64,000 bases of DNA from Cordia subcordata. Its lineage: Eukaryota > Streptophyta > Magnoliopsida > Boraginales > Cordiaceae. A program made the translations under genes and the position numbers. Under the pieces are notes generated by a model. It ran no database searches. It was not told the origin of the DNA and was given only the letters and a program-made list of their open reading frames with translations. Where the stretch lies: positions 12,166,501 through 12,230,500 of the forward strand of contig JAPTOF010000005.1 of the NCBI GenBank assembly GCA_028554755.1, read 5' to 3'. Positions 49,099 to 62,900 of this stretch are shown piece after piece (the first letter of the stretch is position 1; every line of letters begins with the position of its first letter).

Positions 49099-49335
49099 GC
49101 CTGTTTGGATTGGATTTTAAAAAAAAAAATTATTTTTTTTCTTGAAAAAATTATATTAAAATTGTAATAACTATTTGATTTGTCTTCTAAAAAAATAAAA
49201 ACTTTAAAAAAAATTCAAATATAACTTTTTTAAAGGGCTAAAATTTTTAACTTCTTAAAAAAATTATTTTTTAAAAACTACTAAAAAAAAGCGTTTTTTT
49301 TTTTTTAAAAAAATTCAATTCGAGCGAGGCTGAGC
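49099..49335. mobile_element. Tourist-like MITE relative upstream of TMN1
   Basis: It begins GGCCTGTTTGGATTGG and ends AATTCAATTCGAG, weakly inverted. The interior TAACTATTTGATTTGTCTTCT matches, in reverse complement, the interior of the intact Tourist-like MITE at 42143-42382. It is degenerate, with no clear TTA duplication. It ends about 180 bp before the TMN1 start codon, so it occupies the promoter or 5' untranslated region. Confidence 0.5.
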
Positions 49336-49516
49336 CTCACCTCACCTCTCGCCAGTCACCTGGCTTCTGGTGGCTTGGCTCTCAAACAACACACTCACAT
49401 GACTACATGAAAAAATAACACAGACCCACAAATGTTTTTACAAACGCGTCTCACGATTGCAGAATTCATTTCTTGGTATTTGTCAGATCCGACGGACATT
49501 GTTCCTCGGCACAACC

Positions 49517-52500
49517 ATGCTACCCACCGTCCGATTCCTCTGCGTTTTCATCTTCTGCTCTTCACTTTTCCTCGCTGCCCCTTCACTTGCCAAGGTAACA
49601 AGCTAACACAATGGATAAAGATGAATGTACTAAAATGACTATTTTAGCCTCCTCAGCTTCTTTTTACCATTCCCAGATCTTATCTTACATATTCTGTCAT
49701 TTGTTAATTTTGGAGTGTTTTATTATTTAATTATCTGCTTATTCTACTATAAAGTGAATGCTGAAGTAATGTATGCATATGTGTGTGTGTAATATCGGGA
49801 TTAGGGGGCGCTCAAGTGGTTGAATGATGCCATTGGGGCGGGGGTTCGGTTGGGGGTGGAGGGGTTTTAAATGAAAAAAGAAATATGTGTGTATATTCAT
49901 ATGGTTCAAACCTTAAGCAAACACGTGATTGGAGAAGTTAATGCTCATTGAATGAAGGGTGAAAATGGCGACCAAAAGTGTGATTTTAGGTGGAAAGGGA
50001 TCCGAACAATGTCGTGTAATGGTTTTGCCGTTTATAGTTTTCCTGGATTTTGCATAATTATGATAATGTTGGCTGCTATTGCTGATGTGCCATCCTTAAA
50101 CTACTGCCGGATATTTCTAGTTGTTCGAACCTTGGTTGTTAAACACCAGAGGAAATGTGACACGTGACACGCATATGTGATGGTTAATGATTAGTAGGAA
50201 CTGTTTTCATGGCTTAGATGTTCAGTGGTTATGAATTCAACCACCAGTTACATGTACTAATTAATATATGGTTGGCATGGTCAAATTGGTTTTCAACCAC
50301 CTGGTCGATTTGTGGTCGCCGCAAAGCAACTAAAATTTTTCTTATTTTTCTGGGCAATGAGTCATGGTCATACTAATATGGTATTGAAGTAGCCATTGTT
50401 TTAATAAAACCTGTATGGCTTGTACTACTGTTTGGAATATTTGTATCAGTTGTTCCAAAGGATTAGGTAATACAGTGCATTTGTTTGGTGAAGTTGGATC
50501 ACTGTGCATTTTTTTATGTTGATTTGTGCTGTGTGAAGTTACTAATCCAAGTTCTGCTGTTGGACCATGGAGGCAGCACTTTCTTTTCCTTTTAGTTTCT
50601 TTTTCCTTCTTCCCCCATCCTGGTGGTATGCATGATCCAAGATGCAAAATTTATGCCGCGAAAATAAATTGCTTACGTCATGAACGTACAACAATTTTCA
50701 GCATTTCTGTTATATTCAGTGAAGCTGAGCTTTGTGCTTTTTGATCTTAACACTACTTGTTCTGCTTGTTCCTGCAGTATGAAACAAATGATCCCGTCAC
50801 TTTGTGGGTAAACAAGGTTGGTCCATATAATAATCCACAAGAGACTTATAACTACTACATCCTTCCATTTTGTCGCCCACCAGGAAATGCTGCTCATAAA
50901 TGGGGTGGCCTTGGAGAGGTTCTCGGAGGGAATGAGCTGATTGATAGTCAAATAGACATAAAGTTCAAGCGTATGTTCACCAGGATTTTTAGTTCATTTG
51001 AGTATCTCTTAGGCTATGTTGTTTTTATTCATCTTAGTTTCATGGAACCCTGTTATATTCTTCATGTCTGAATTTGCTTCTGCAGGAAATGTTGAGAAGA
51101 GTTCAATTTGTGAACTGGAACTGGACGAGGCGAAGGTTAAACAGTTCAAGGATGCAATTGATAATTCCTATTGGTTTGAACTTTTCATTGGTATGTTTAG
51201 TCATTTCTAACTGATGCTGCTTCGAATATGTTTATCCTTTTAGTCTGTTATTTTAGTTTTAAAATCAAATTGTGACACTCTTTTCCCTCTTTTTCTGTCT
51301 TGCTCTTCTGTCTCCCTCGCAATCAGATGATCTGCCACTGTGGGGTATGAACTTTAACCCTCTTCGTATTGTTTCTTTGATTACGTTTATTACTTTGATG
51401 GAAATGGACACTAATATTGACCAGGTTTTGTTGGTGAGGTGCTTCCTGATAGAACCCGTGATACTAATCATGTCCTCTACACAAACAAGAATTTTGTTAT
51501 TAAATACAATCAGGATCAGGTCTGTAAGCTCTAGAATTCCATAGTTCCTTTTTCACTTAATAATTCCTACTACAGCCTGGTGATGATGTATATGGTCTTT
51601 TTAACTTTGGGGTTCTGTTATTGCAGATCATTCATGTAAATCTTACTCAAGACAACCCTAAACCACTTGAAGAGGGGAGAGTATTAGATATGACATGTTC
51701 TGTTAAATGGATTCCTACTGACATCACCTACGCACGTCGTTTTGATGTTTACTTGGATTATCCCTTCTTTGAGCACCAGGTACATGCTAGTCCAATTTTA
51801 TTCTGTCATCAGATTTGCTGAAGTGCTACTTTCTTGTTCTTGGACTATGAACTTTTCAATTTGATGTAATTTGACTTCTGTTTATTGATTATCTGTTTGC
51901 TGAACTTAAGTGGTTTTCTAAAAATATGCCTCACAAACTGTTCTTGAATCATGACTAAATGGTCCTTTTGGCTTTTCAAAGATGAGTTGCTTATAATTCT
52001 CCATTAATTTCCCATCTGCTGAAGCACATCAACAAAGTTTTCTTTTTCACAGATCCACTGGTTCTCTATCTTCAATTCTTTCATGATGGTTATTTTCCTT
52101 ACTGGCTTGGTGTCAATGATATTAATTCGCACACTTCGCAATGATTATGCCAAATATGCTCGTGAAGATGATGATCTGGAGACACTGGTAATGCTTTCTC
52201 AACTTGATAATTGAGCACCAGCATACATAAAACATGCACGAAGCTACAAAGACATGTATGATGCATGTGTTTATATGAACAGTACATAAACGAATTTTTT
52301 TTTGTATTACACTTATGGTAAGGCACCATTACCTTGTGAAAACATGCTTATCTTCTATTCTCTTGCACAGGAAAGAGATGTTAACGAAGAATCTGGTTGG
52401 AAACTTGTCCATGGTGATGTGTTTCGGCCTGCTCAATATCTGGCGCTACTATCAGCTGTTGTAGGCACTGGAGCTCAGCTTGCCATACTTGTTTTCCTTG

Positions 52501-55500
52501 TCGTCATCTCTGCTATTATTGGAATGTTGTACGTAGGGTATGTAAGAATATTTATGGATTTGATTAGAATGGATACACACATGTGAGCTTATTTCCAATT
52601 CTTTATGAGTGCCCGTATACTTGTGTGCAATATGCCCTTTTGTAAATCATATTTGGGTTTTCTAGCTTTCTGACCTCCATCTCGTTTTTCATTGCCACTA
52701 TCAAATCTTTCTCATCCACCCTTCTTCCAGAATGAGATCAACATAGGAATTGACAAATTGCAAAATGCATTTTTCATTTATTAGTTGACACAACTTTCTG
52801 GTGTTAACTACCATTACAAAAACAAAAACAGGAAAAAAAGATCTCCTGCGCGTTTGGTTGTTTTCACCTATAGCTCCTCTTTGTCAGTGATGTTGATCTC
52901 ATTACCAATTGATTTGAGAACATCCATTCACTTGATAGATGTGTACCATCTGTAGTACTTAGTGTACTAAATGGTCTACCTCACTCTTATCGTTTGCCTA
53001 CTTCAATTTTGTGTGCTTCAGGCGTGGAGCAATTATAACAAACTTTATTGTATGTTATGCTCTTACATCGTTCATCTCGGGCTATGTGAGTGGTGGCATG
53101 TACTTCCGCTATGGTGGTATGAAAATTTTTTCCTTTCCAGTAATAAATAAGTCGTGTCTCAAAACATACAAAAGCAGAAAAGAGTGGAGAAATCCTTACA
53201 TTCTTTCCTTTAATTTTCTTTCATTCTTAAGTCTGACTACATGATTATCGTTCACTTTGTTTAAAATACTGATTGTTGTTCATTTCTTTAGCATTCACGT
53301 CTTGAAGGCTTCGTTTTTAACTGTATCGTCAGGTAAAAATTGGGTAAAGTCTATGATTCTCACAGCATCACTTTTCCCATTTATGTGCTTTACTATTGGG
53401 TTTGCCTTGAATACAATTGCAATATCTTATGGATCTCTGGCGGCAATTCCTTTCGGTACAATGGTGGTTGTCTTTGTCATTTGGGCTTTCATTTCTTTCC
53501 CTCTAGCACTTCTTGGGACGGTTGTTGGGAGAAATTGGAGTGGTGCTCCAAACAACCCTTGCCGTGTGAAGACCATCCCTCGTCCAATCCCTCAGAAGAA
53601 ATGGTACCTCAAGCCATCTGTCATCTCCCTTATGGGAGGTCTTCTTCCCTTCGGAAGCATTTTTATCGAGATGTACTTTGTCTTCACTTCCTTCTGGAAT
53701 TATAAGGTACTATATAAATTGCGGTATGTAGAACATGATTAAATTCAGCTTGAAGAGTCATTGAAATGCTGTTGACTTTATTCACATTCCTAGGTTCCAA
53801 ATTTAGATGGTTTAGAAATATACTTCATGGATTTGCTTATGTAATACTAACTTGTGTTCTTTCTTACCTACAGACTGCATGAAACATATGAGATGTTTAT
53901 GAGCTTATATTCACCACTTTTCCTGACAACTGTGAAGTTCTGTTTTCTGTTTTGGGACCACTGTAATGTGGATTTCTCTTTTCTCCTAACTGTCTACTCT
54001 TCTATTTATGTGGAAGAATGAAGGGATTTTGGAAAGAATCTGGGGGGTTCATCTTCACTTTTGTCTTTTTGGTCTTCTTGTATAAAATCAGTAGTGTATT
54101 ATATAAGCAAGTACTTTAGTTTATCTAACTTGTTTTTAATTGTTGGTAAATATAATGTGATGGTGAATATCTGGAGTGTTCTTGGACCATTTGGCTGTCA
54201 GGCTTTTAGGAGTTTTTTAATCAAGCGTTATGTGTAAATTGCACATAGTCATCCAGACATGATTATTAAATCAGTGGAAAGAGAACATCATAGTGGTCAT
54301 ACAATTGTGACTCTTACTTATTAAGTACTAGGTTGTCATTTTGGGAGTGATTGGATAATGTTATGTGGTTCTTGCACCAAAAACATGAACAGAGGAATTG
54401 GAGAGAGAACCAATTAATAGTTCAATGAGGATTGGATTTGGTACCTGAAGGAGTTCATGTGAGGGTGAAAAGAAAGATCTAGGAAGTTCTCATTCTTTAA
54501 TATAAATAAGCTTAAATGGGACATCCCTCCATGTATAGGTGAAATTCCATGAAAAACATTGTTGTCTTACTTGTATCAATGTTACGAAAGGCCTTGTGAT
54601 GAGTGTGCATCAAGTCAAGGTAAGTTGAAATTGCACCAGGCAGTTAGGTGTGTGCCTCCTGCACCTTCTCTGTAAGGCTTAGTACATTGATACCCTTTCT
54701 TTTTAAAGTCGAAAGAGCTGATTTCTAGAAATAAAAAAGAAATATTTGAAAGAAGTATGTGGCTCTTTCCGGCAGATATTTTGAACACCCCTCCTCCCTT
54801 CCTCCCTCTCTCCCCCTGTCTCTGGGTTGGACTTTCTCAATCAACAGTTCAAGTATTTAATAATTAAATCTTAATTCTCAATCCACTCTTGTTGAGAGAG
54901 TTCTTTCTTTTGCTTGTCATTAGAGCCAATAGAATCATGTTTTTGTTGGGTTCTTGACTACTGATTAAATGTCTAAGACCATAGTAACGTGTGCAGTTTT
55001 GATTCTTTTATTTTTCCCCTGAAGTTGCTATTGTTGATTTACATTAGCTGCAAAAGGTTGCTGATTTTGGCTTTCTAATGAAACTATAACAGTTTTGAGG
55101 TAAGGCCCTATCTATTGTTCATTTGGCACTTATCCTTATAAATTAGCCCACTCCACTCTTGGATCTGATGTTGGGCCATTCTTATGTGATGTTGAGATGC
55201 AGAGAAACTTCCATTTGGATAAACCTTGGTCTGCTGTGGGTGTTATAGTATGAAACATAAAAGCGATTGTCTACCAGGGAACATAATGCCATTAATATTC
55301 ATAAATATTTAATTGTAATCGAAATATATGCAATTTAATTGAATCCTTTGCTCCTTCCTGTGCTTGAGATTTTCGCGTGCAAGTAGATATCTTCACTGTC
55401 TCTAACTTCAAACTTTTATATAGTGGCTAAATCTATTCACACCTTTTATGCATTCAGATAGAGACAGATCCTGTTTTAGTGTTCTGGGTAATGGCCAGGG

Positions 55501-56544
55501 GGATGCTCTAAAAGTTAATCGTTGCAAATAAATTGAAAAAGAAAAATAAAAAGAAGTGAAAAGGAAAAAGACCCAACTTTATACAGTTTTGATGTATCAA
55601 AACCAGACTGAATTTGTGAATGTTATTATGTTGAATCTTATCAATCTTTTCATTATATCCTATGCCATGGGTAAATTTCAACTGACAGTATCCCACAATT
55701 AAAGAAGTCATTTTCTAATGCTTTTTTCTTAACTATAATGTTCTCCTCTTTGCCCTAGCTCTTTATTACACCTCTTACATTTGATACTTGCAACTTATTG
55801 TTTGTTATGAATTATTCAAAATTCGTATCCTGCATAACTCACCAAAGTTACTACCCTTTAAACTTGTGATCTGTCTTCCGTATGTAGGCATATACATAAT
55901 GTTTTATCTTATGATTACACTTTGCAGGTTTACTATGTGTACGGGTTCATGCTCCTTGTTTTTATCATTCTGATAATTGTCACTGTTTGTGTGACGATTG
56001 TGGGAACATATTTCTTGCTGAATGCCGAGAACTACCACTGGCAATGGACTTCATTTTGTTCTGCTGCTTCCACTGGACTTTATGTCTACCTGTACTCTAT
56101 ATATTACTATTACATGAAGACTAAGATGTTTGGCTTCTTCCAAACCAGCTTTTATTTCAGCTACACTTTGATGCTTTGTCTTGGTCTGGGGATACTATGT
56201 GGTAAGTTTGCTTGCTGAATTACCAAAAGGTAGATGAAATTCTCATAAAGTAAAAAGGGAAAGGGAGGAAAAAAAAGAAAAAAGGAATCGCTGATTAGCT
56301 TCTTTTTCTTTATGTATGTGCATGAATGAGACAGATATAAGTATTATTTTAGTTACGTGTGGTCCTAGTTATACTTACAAGCTTTGAATGGCTAATCTTT
56401 TAGTTACGGTGTCATTTCTGTTTCCAAGGTCATTACTGAATAAATGGTTGCTCTTTTGATGTGGCTGACATTCCAGGAGCTCTTGGGTATCTTGGCTCTA
56501 ACATGTTCATAAGGAGGATTTACAGAAACATCAAATGTGACTGA
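49517..56544 (+). CDS. TMN1: Transmembrane nine (TM9SF/EMP70) protein, TMN1-type
   Basis: Twelve coding exons: 49517-49594, 50778-50970, 51086-51190, 51327-51344, 51425-51519, 51627-51779, 52053-52187, 52371-52537, 53022-53116, 53333-53706, 55928-56201, 56477-56544. All phases join, giving 584 aa. Exon 1 encodes a signal peptide (about 24 residues). A lumenal domain ([33 protein letters not shown]) precedes nine membrane segments. The signature [21 protein letters not shown] lies in exon 10, and exon 11 has NAENYHWQW. The C-terminus IYRNIKCD carries the KxD COPI/Golgi retention signal known for plant TMNs. The family acts in the Golgi/endosomal system and helps sort membrane proteins. Similarity to Arabidopsis TMN1 is very high throughout. 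Intron 10 is the longest (2221 bp). No lesion is seen. Confidence 0.97.
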
Positions 56545-57640
56545 GGACTTGAGTGATCATTTACCAATCTGTCAATTGTTGCAAGGTCAAGTTTTGCCTG
56601 TTTCCAGCGGTACAGAAGTTAAAGCGTACGGGCTCCTGTGAAATTTTAGATTTTGATCTTACAGCAGAGATGGAAGTCGATGAGAGTTCAAAATTCTTTT
56701 GATTTTGTCCTCTTTGACCTCCAACATTTTTCGCTTCGCTTTCCCTTTCTCTTGGGAGAGAGCATGGTGGTGGTGGGAGCGGAGTTGGAGGCCGGGATCT
56801 CTAAAATTAACAGTCAGGTTCTATTTTGTCGTGTAAGGTCTTAGGCATTTGCAAATTTTGCCGCTGGCAAAGCTGCAGTTTTGTAATTGTGCTATAATCT
56901 CGAGTAAATGACTTACAGAATCTACAGCTTTGAAATTAAGTTTTGAAGTGCTTTTGTTGTTCTTTGGCAGCCACTTTTGTCATGTGTATGTTTTCTGTGA
57001 CGAACAAAATAGGGTATATAGTAAAAGCATTAGTAGCTTGTTAAACACTAAGATGAAGATTGGTATATATGAATTGGTTGGGAACTAAATGACATTTCAA
57101 ATTCTCTTTTAAATTTTATGATTGGTATAATATAATAATTTGGGATATTTTATTCTGAGAGAATTCTATTCCCATGAATATAGCAATAACCATTCCGGAT
57201 ATAACATATGGGAATGGGCCATTACATGTTCGTGGTGATAAGGTTTTTTGTCAAAGGATTAAAATATCTTTTCAAAAATTAACATTTACTGTTTTGTATC
57301 AAAATTAAAGTAAACATAGAAAATAGAAATTAAAAATAGAAAATATAAAAATTTTAAGACTTAAAAATAAAAAAGAAAATAAAGATAAAAACAAAATAAT
57401 AATAGAAAAGGGTTAATTTCATCTTGTAACCTAGATATTTATGTTAATTTTAACCACTTATTATCCTTTCATTTTTTTACTATTAAAATAATAACACAAA
57501 CAACAAATTATTGATAACTATTGACCAAATTGTCCGTGGCATACCAACCCATGCACCCAGACACTGATCATATCCATACACACTTTTATCCTCTACAAAA
57601 TTCACACATGTTACATGCTTACATACTTATTAATGTATAT
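56545..57640. other. TMN1 3' untranslated region and downstream DNA
   Basis: The first 300-500 bp after the stop at 56542-56544 is GC-richer and probably transcribed (3' untranslated region). From about 57060 the DNA is AT-rich with AAAATAGAAA-type runs (57310-57410). No gene is seen. Confidence 0.4.
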
Positions 57641-57644
57641 ATAT

Positions 57645-57968
57645 ACACTAGTATGACACTTATGTGATACACGGGGAGCGGCATATATGATTGGATATAT
57701 TAAAATTATAGAGATTTTGCATCGTACTAAATAGTTATTGAAACTATTATATACTATAGAATTAATAAAAAAATAATGATACATATAAAGAAAAGGCATA
57801 ATATTAATTAAATTAAAACATTTAATATAGAAATAGAACTGAATAAATGATGGAAAACAAAAAATGACCTAAGAGTGAGTATATTTAATTGATAAGTGAT
57901 TATGGAAAGCTTGTTATATAGAATGCCACTTGGCAGCACAAAATTACAACTTATTTTACTTTATTATA
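57645..57968. mobile_element. Short interspersed element, Helitron-like, copy 2
   Basis: Homologous over its full ~324 bp to 4809-5128. It has the same TATATATACACTAG start, GTGATACACGGGG palindrome, ATTGGATATATTAAAATTATA block and GCCACTTGGCAGCAC near the end. Orientation is the same as copy 1 although the two lie 52 kb apart. No coding capacity. The family assignment is inferred. Confidence 0.55.
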
Positions 57969-59880
57969 TAGTATAGATATAAATATTGATATACACAAAA
58001 AAAAGTTACCCAACCACAATATATGTGTGGGTGAATGTATATATGCATGTATATACATGCCGTGAGTATAGGGATAAGAGGACAAAAAAGAAGGGATAAA
58101 GAGTACAACGGATTAAGAAAGAAAGGCAATGACGAGATTAGAACATTTATAATAAAGGGTGAAAATTTTAAATAATTCAAAAATAAACGTTAAAACATTT
58201 ATGTTTAATTATTTGTAGAATTAATTCACGAATTATTTAATTGATTTTATGGCTAATATTGTCAAACTAATAATATAGGAATATATTTTATTTTGTCTAG
58301 CTAAAAGTCAGATTTACTCATTTTTTCCCATTAAAAGATACATGTGAAATGGTAAGAGGTAATTTTCACAATTGATGGGGGTACAAGATGGGGGTCGGAT
58401 AAGGGAAGACCGGAGAAAGGTTTGAGCGGGGCGATTTGAGAAGGAAGAGCAAGGTTGGAGGAAGAATCAGTATTGTTTGTCATTTTTTTAGTTTTCTTTT
58501 TTGGTTGACCAGACTTGGCGATTAAAGGTGGAATAGCTGAGTATTTTTCTTTTCTTAAGGATTAATTAGTCTTTATAAATATTTATGAGTGTAATTTTGA
58601 AATTGACCCATTTTTTTAACATATGTTCAAATCATTTAAGATTGATTGACTTTAAGGTTGATTGACATCAAGGGTTAATAAGTAATTAAAAATTAAATGT
58701 GAAGGATAATAAGTGTTATTGCATATAAATATTAGGGTTCCAAGATGAGATTAACCCAATATAAAATTAAAAAATAAAGATAAAATAAAAAATAGACAAT
58801 AGACAATAGAAAATAAAATTTTAAAAATTGAAAGATTAAAATAAAACAAAAAATTCACCAAATAATATATTCATATATACACACATATATTATCACTATT
58901 TTATTTTTTATTAAAGTTATCGATATAAATATATTTTATATTGGTAGTATTTTAATAATATTTTTGTATAATGTATCTAACTATTTGATGATCAGTTTGA
59001 CAGTTAATATTTTATGGTGTTAAATGGAAAATTCAAAAGTTCGAAAAGATGTTTCCTTGGAAGCATCTAAATAATAATAATAATAATAATAATTGTAGTT
59101 ATAATTATAATTATAATTGTAGTTATAACTATAACTATACTTTGTTGATAAAAGAGAAGCATGATATTGTGACTTTTGTGACAATGTCATCTTCAAGAAT
59201 TTTGCATGATCGAAATGAGACTTTTAAAGGGAAAATAATGCATTTCGTCCCTATTGTTTGCTCATTTTTTAAAATAGTTTCTATTATTGCAAATTTTTTA
59301 AAATTATTTGTCAATGTTTATCAAAGCTGGTCAAATCAGTTATTAGATTTAAAATTTCAATATTATAAGTGCACAACACTCCTTATAGTGCCAAATATTT
59401 CACAACAAATATTTGTAGCAAGTAAAAGTTTCATGCACACTAAATTTTGCCCACTACATGTAAAAATAGCAAAGAGATGGTTGGAACTAATCTTGTAACA
59501 TAAAAAAAACTATAGAATCTAATAATTATAAATTATTAATATAATTACAATTACAATAAAATAATTTAAACCGTACGAACCCAACAGGTAGTGATGGTGA
59601 ATCAAGCAAACAGAAAAAAAAGAAAAAGAAAAAGAGCACCACGTTTAGGTGAACAGATAACGTTATTATTTTAGGCGAAAACAAACAAAATCCAAGGAAA
59701 ATAAAATAAAAAATAAAAAGATAATTTAAAAAAAAAAAAAGAAAGAGAAAAGAGAACCATCCAGTCTTGTTGGTATCAGTCACTGGTTGTGTCTCTGTTC
59801 CCTTTGCTGCTCACCAGTACCAACAACATCAAATTCACCTGAAAAAAGAAAAACCCCAAGGGAAAAATAAAAAAAAAAAA
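57969..59880. other. AT-rich intergenic DNA upstream of the bHLH gene
   Basis: Contains (AAT)n and ATTATA-type repeats at 59070-59135 and A-rich runs at 59620-59745. The 149-codon frame at 59049-59498 starts inside the AAT repeat (poly-Asn) and has no recognised domain, so it is not called a gene. The last ~130 bp before 59901 is probably bHLH 5' untranslated region. Confidence 0.4.
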
Positions 59881-59900
59881 AGAAAAAATTGTTTGTAGGG

Positions 59901-62900
59901 ATGCAACCCACAGGTGTCGGTGGCGCCGGTGGGAATGAACAGAGCCGAGGAGGAGGAGGAGGAGGAGGAGGAGGTAGTCTTCCTCGTTTCCGGTCAGCTC
60001 CGGCCAACTGGTTAGAAGCTCTTCTGGAGTCGGAACTTGAAAACGACGTCGTACTTGACCCACCTCAGCCTCCACTTTCGTCCTCCTCTAAGCTACCTCA
60101 ACCGACTCCCTCCTCCGCGACTCCGCTTGCCCGGTACCCTTCGGCCGATCTCCTGGATATTTCTGTTGCTGCTGGTGCCGCTGCTGGTGGCGGTGGTGGT
60201 CTTAGTGGGTTTCTGCGGCAGAACAGCTCGCCGCCAGAGTTTCTCTCGCAGATAAATTCCGATGGGTACTTTTCGAGTTTTGGGATTCCGGCGAATTACG
60301 ATTATTTGATGCCGTCTTCTTTGGGGAGTTCGACTAATAAGCGGCCCAGAGATGCAGATTCCGTGACTACTCCGCCACCAAAGGTAAGCTTCCAAAAGAG
60401 AAAACAACTTTTTATAGAAAGTGAAAAGTACTTATAAGCACCCAAATAAGCACAGGCACCCTCTTACAAGTGGGTTACTATCTTTAGTATCACGTGCATA
60501 TAGGGTGCCGATGGCTAATTTGTTTATCTCGTTTTATTGTTTATTAGTTTACTCATCTTTGATTCAAATTTATATACTTGCATCGACTCTCGTGCTAATT
60601 CTGAGCTTCTTACTGTTTTTGTAAGTGTTTAATCTTCACATTTGTCTCTGAATGATACTTCTCAAATTCGATTAGTTGATAGGTTTTAGAGTGATACCAT
60701 GGTTGAGTTAAAGAGCCAAATCTCTAAAATGTGTTACACGCTATGGATAAACGAAGAGGTGGTGGTGCTTTTCGTCACAAATAGGGAGGAGATTGCGCTG
60801 CGGATAATGGGGAATATTTGTTTTTGTCGAACTAGTCAGGAGTAAGAATAATATGTTTAAAAGGAGTTTGGTGTGCCATGTGAGGAGTCGCAATATTGCC
60901 TTTGTCAAATAAACACTTTTTAGCGTCTAAGTACTGAAACTGGCTAATAAGCAAGAGGTTCTTGTAGCATTTCTTTAAAGCCAAGGCAAGCTTCCTTTTG
61001 GTGTGCCTTGAGTATTACTTTCAGAGATCATGTATATAATGCTTAGGTATCACCCGATAAACATTGACTCAAATCTTTTCCTGTGCATCGACCAGAGAAA
61101 GAAAGTGGATTACGGGCTTTGGTTGCACAGAAAATTATGCTGCACCCTTTCATCTTAAATTGAGAAGATAAAATTGGGAAATAAGCATATTACTCAGACT
61201 CAGACGTGGGGGTCGGATTCAGATACGGTCCCGAGCGTCCAACCCAAAAATGGTCAAAATTAAGGATCTTGACACACGGTCAAATAAGTGCCTTGATTTT
61301 AGAAATGGATACAGGGCACAACAACAATAAAGCTATTTTTCTAATTTTCTTTTTCATGAACTCGTCACTCATCAGTGATGCCTCTGAATAACAACAAATC
61401 CTCCATGATTTCTTGCTTTTGTTCCTCCTTAAATTTTTACAAGAGTGAGGGAGTTGTGCCTACTCTTCTCACGTTTGATACAAGTCCCAGATCATGTCTT
61501 CTGCCTATTCTGCCAAGTCTGAGTATCCGAGGAAATTAATTGGTTGTAAGAATGTGAGAAAAAGTAATAATTGTACATATGTTGGAGGAAGATATGGTAT
61601 ATGTCATCACGTGGGATATGTTAATTATCTAAGATGCATACTTCTAGTGTGTGACTTGAATGCTTGTGCACGTGCATGCCTGATTTAGTTCCCAATGTGA
61701 TGCTAGACATGTGTTTAAGATTTTGGGGACAGCTTTTCAGTAACATCTAAGACCAACAAGCTCTTTCTTGGAAGTATTTATTCTTTTGGTTGTTTACGTG
61801 TACCTTTATGTGGATGCTCTAATATGTGATTGCCGGTGATGAAATTCACCCGTGACTGATTTTTCTGATAAATGTACAATATTTAAGATCATCTTTGTTA
61901 TGAAAGTGTAGAAAGGAGAGCAAGGTGCACAGTTACAAGGTGGAATGGGTGGATTGTTAGATGCAGAAATGGAGAAGCTTTCAGAGGATGCTGTTCTATG
62001 CAGAGTGCGAGCCAAGCGTGGTTGTGCGACCCATCCTCGCAGCATAGCTGAGAGGGTATGAGACTTCGGTCATCCTGTTGGTTATATTTAATTATTTTTT
62101 ATGTGTTTCCCAGGCCTTTTAGATGGTTTAGTAAGATATAGCTGTGGACTTAAAACATTTTTCTTTTGGGATTAGGTTCGACGGACGCGAATTAGTGATC
62201 GGATAAGGAAGCTTCAGGAACTCGTTCCCAATATGGATAAGGTGATATTGTTGTTCCTGCGATTTTGTGTCTCATAGTAAATCAGTTAATTAATACATCA
62301 GCTGCAATTGTCGTTCTCTGTTTCTCTTGTTCTAATCTGAGTTGATTCTCTATTGCCATGCAATGGATCCTTGTTGTTATTCATTGGTGTTTTCTTTCAG
62401 CGTAATGCAATTTTTGTTTTATAAATTTGGTAATTAGTTGTTTGGATGTAATATTGGGTTGGCTGACTTAATTTTATAGTGTAAGGCTAAATGAGCAGTT
62501 TATCCAAATCTGCTGAAGAAACTTTATGTATAACATATCAGAAGGTAACATAGTAAAAGGGAATAAAACTTGAAAAGATTTATCCTAAATTTTACAGATA
62601 CAAACTGAAAAGGACGTTTCAGAGTGGAACTTGTAAAGTAGTGTAGTTACATTCTTAATCATAAAAAGTGAAAGGAGAATTGTGTTATTTATATTTTTAC
62701 TTCTAACAGTAGTCATATCTTGAGAGGAAGAAGGGGGTGGAGGCTTGATGAAGGGGTTGTCAAATTGGTAGTAAGACATATTAACAAGAAGAAAAGTAAC
62801 AAAGTATGACTCTATGAGCTAATCAATAATTAGTTCATAATGATTGGTGAGTAATTTATTGCTAAAATTCCCAATGCTAGAGATGGTGATGGCCTTTAGC

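Noticed and set aside
53340..53705. 121-codon plus-strand frame overlapping TMN1 exon 10
   Set aside because: A shifted-frame shadow of the exon that encodes the TMN signature.
59049..59498. 149-codon frame beginning with poly-Asn
   Set aside because: Starts inside an AAT repeat in AT-rich DNA; no family resemblance.
59780..60075. Minus-strand Leu/Pro-rich frames opposite bHLH exon 1
   Set aside because: Produced by the GGA repeat that encodes poly-Gly on the plus strand.
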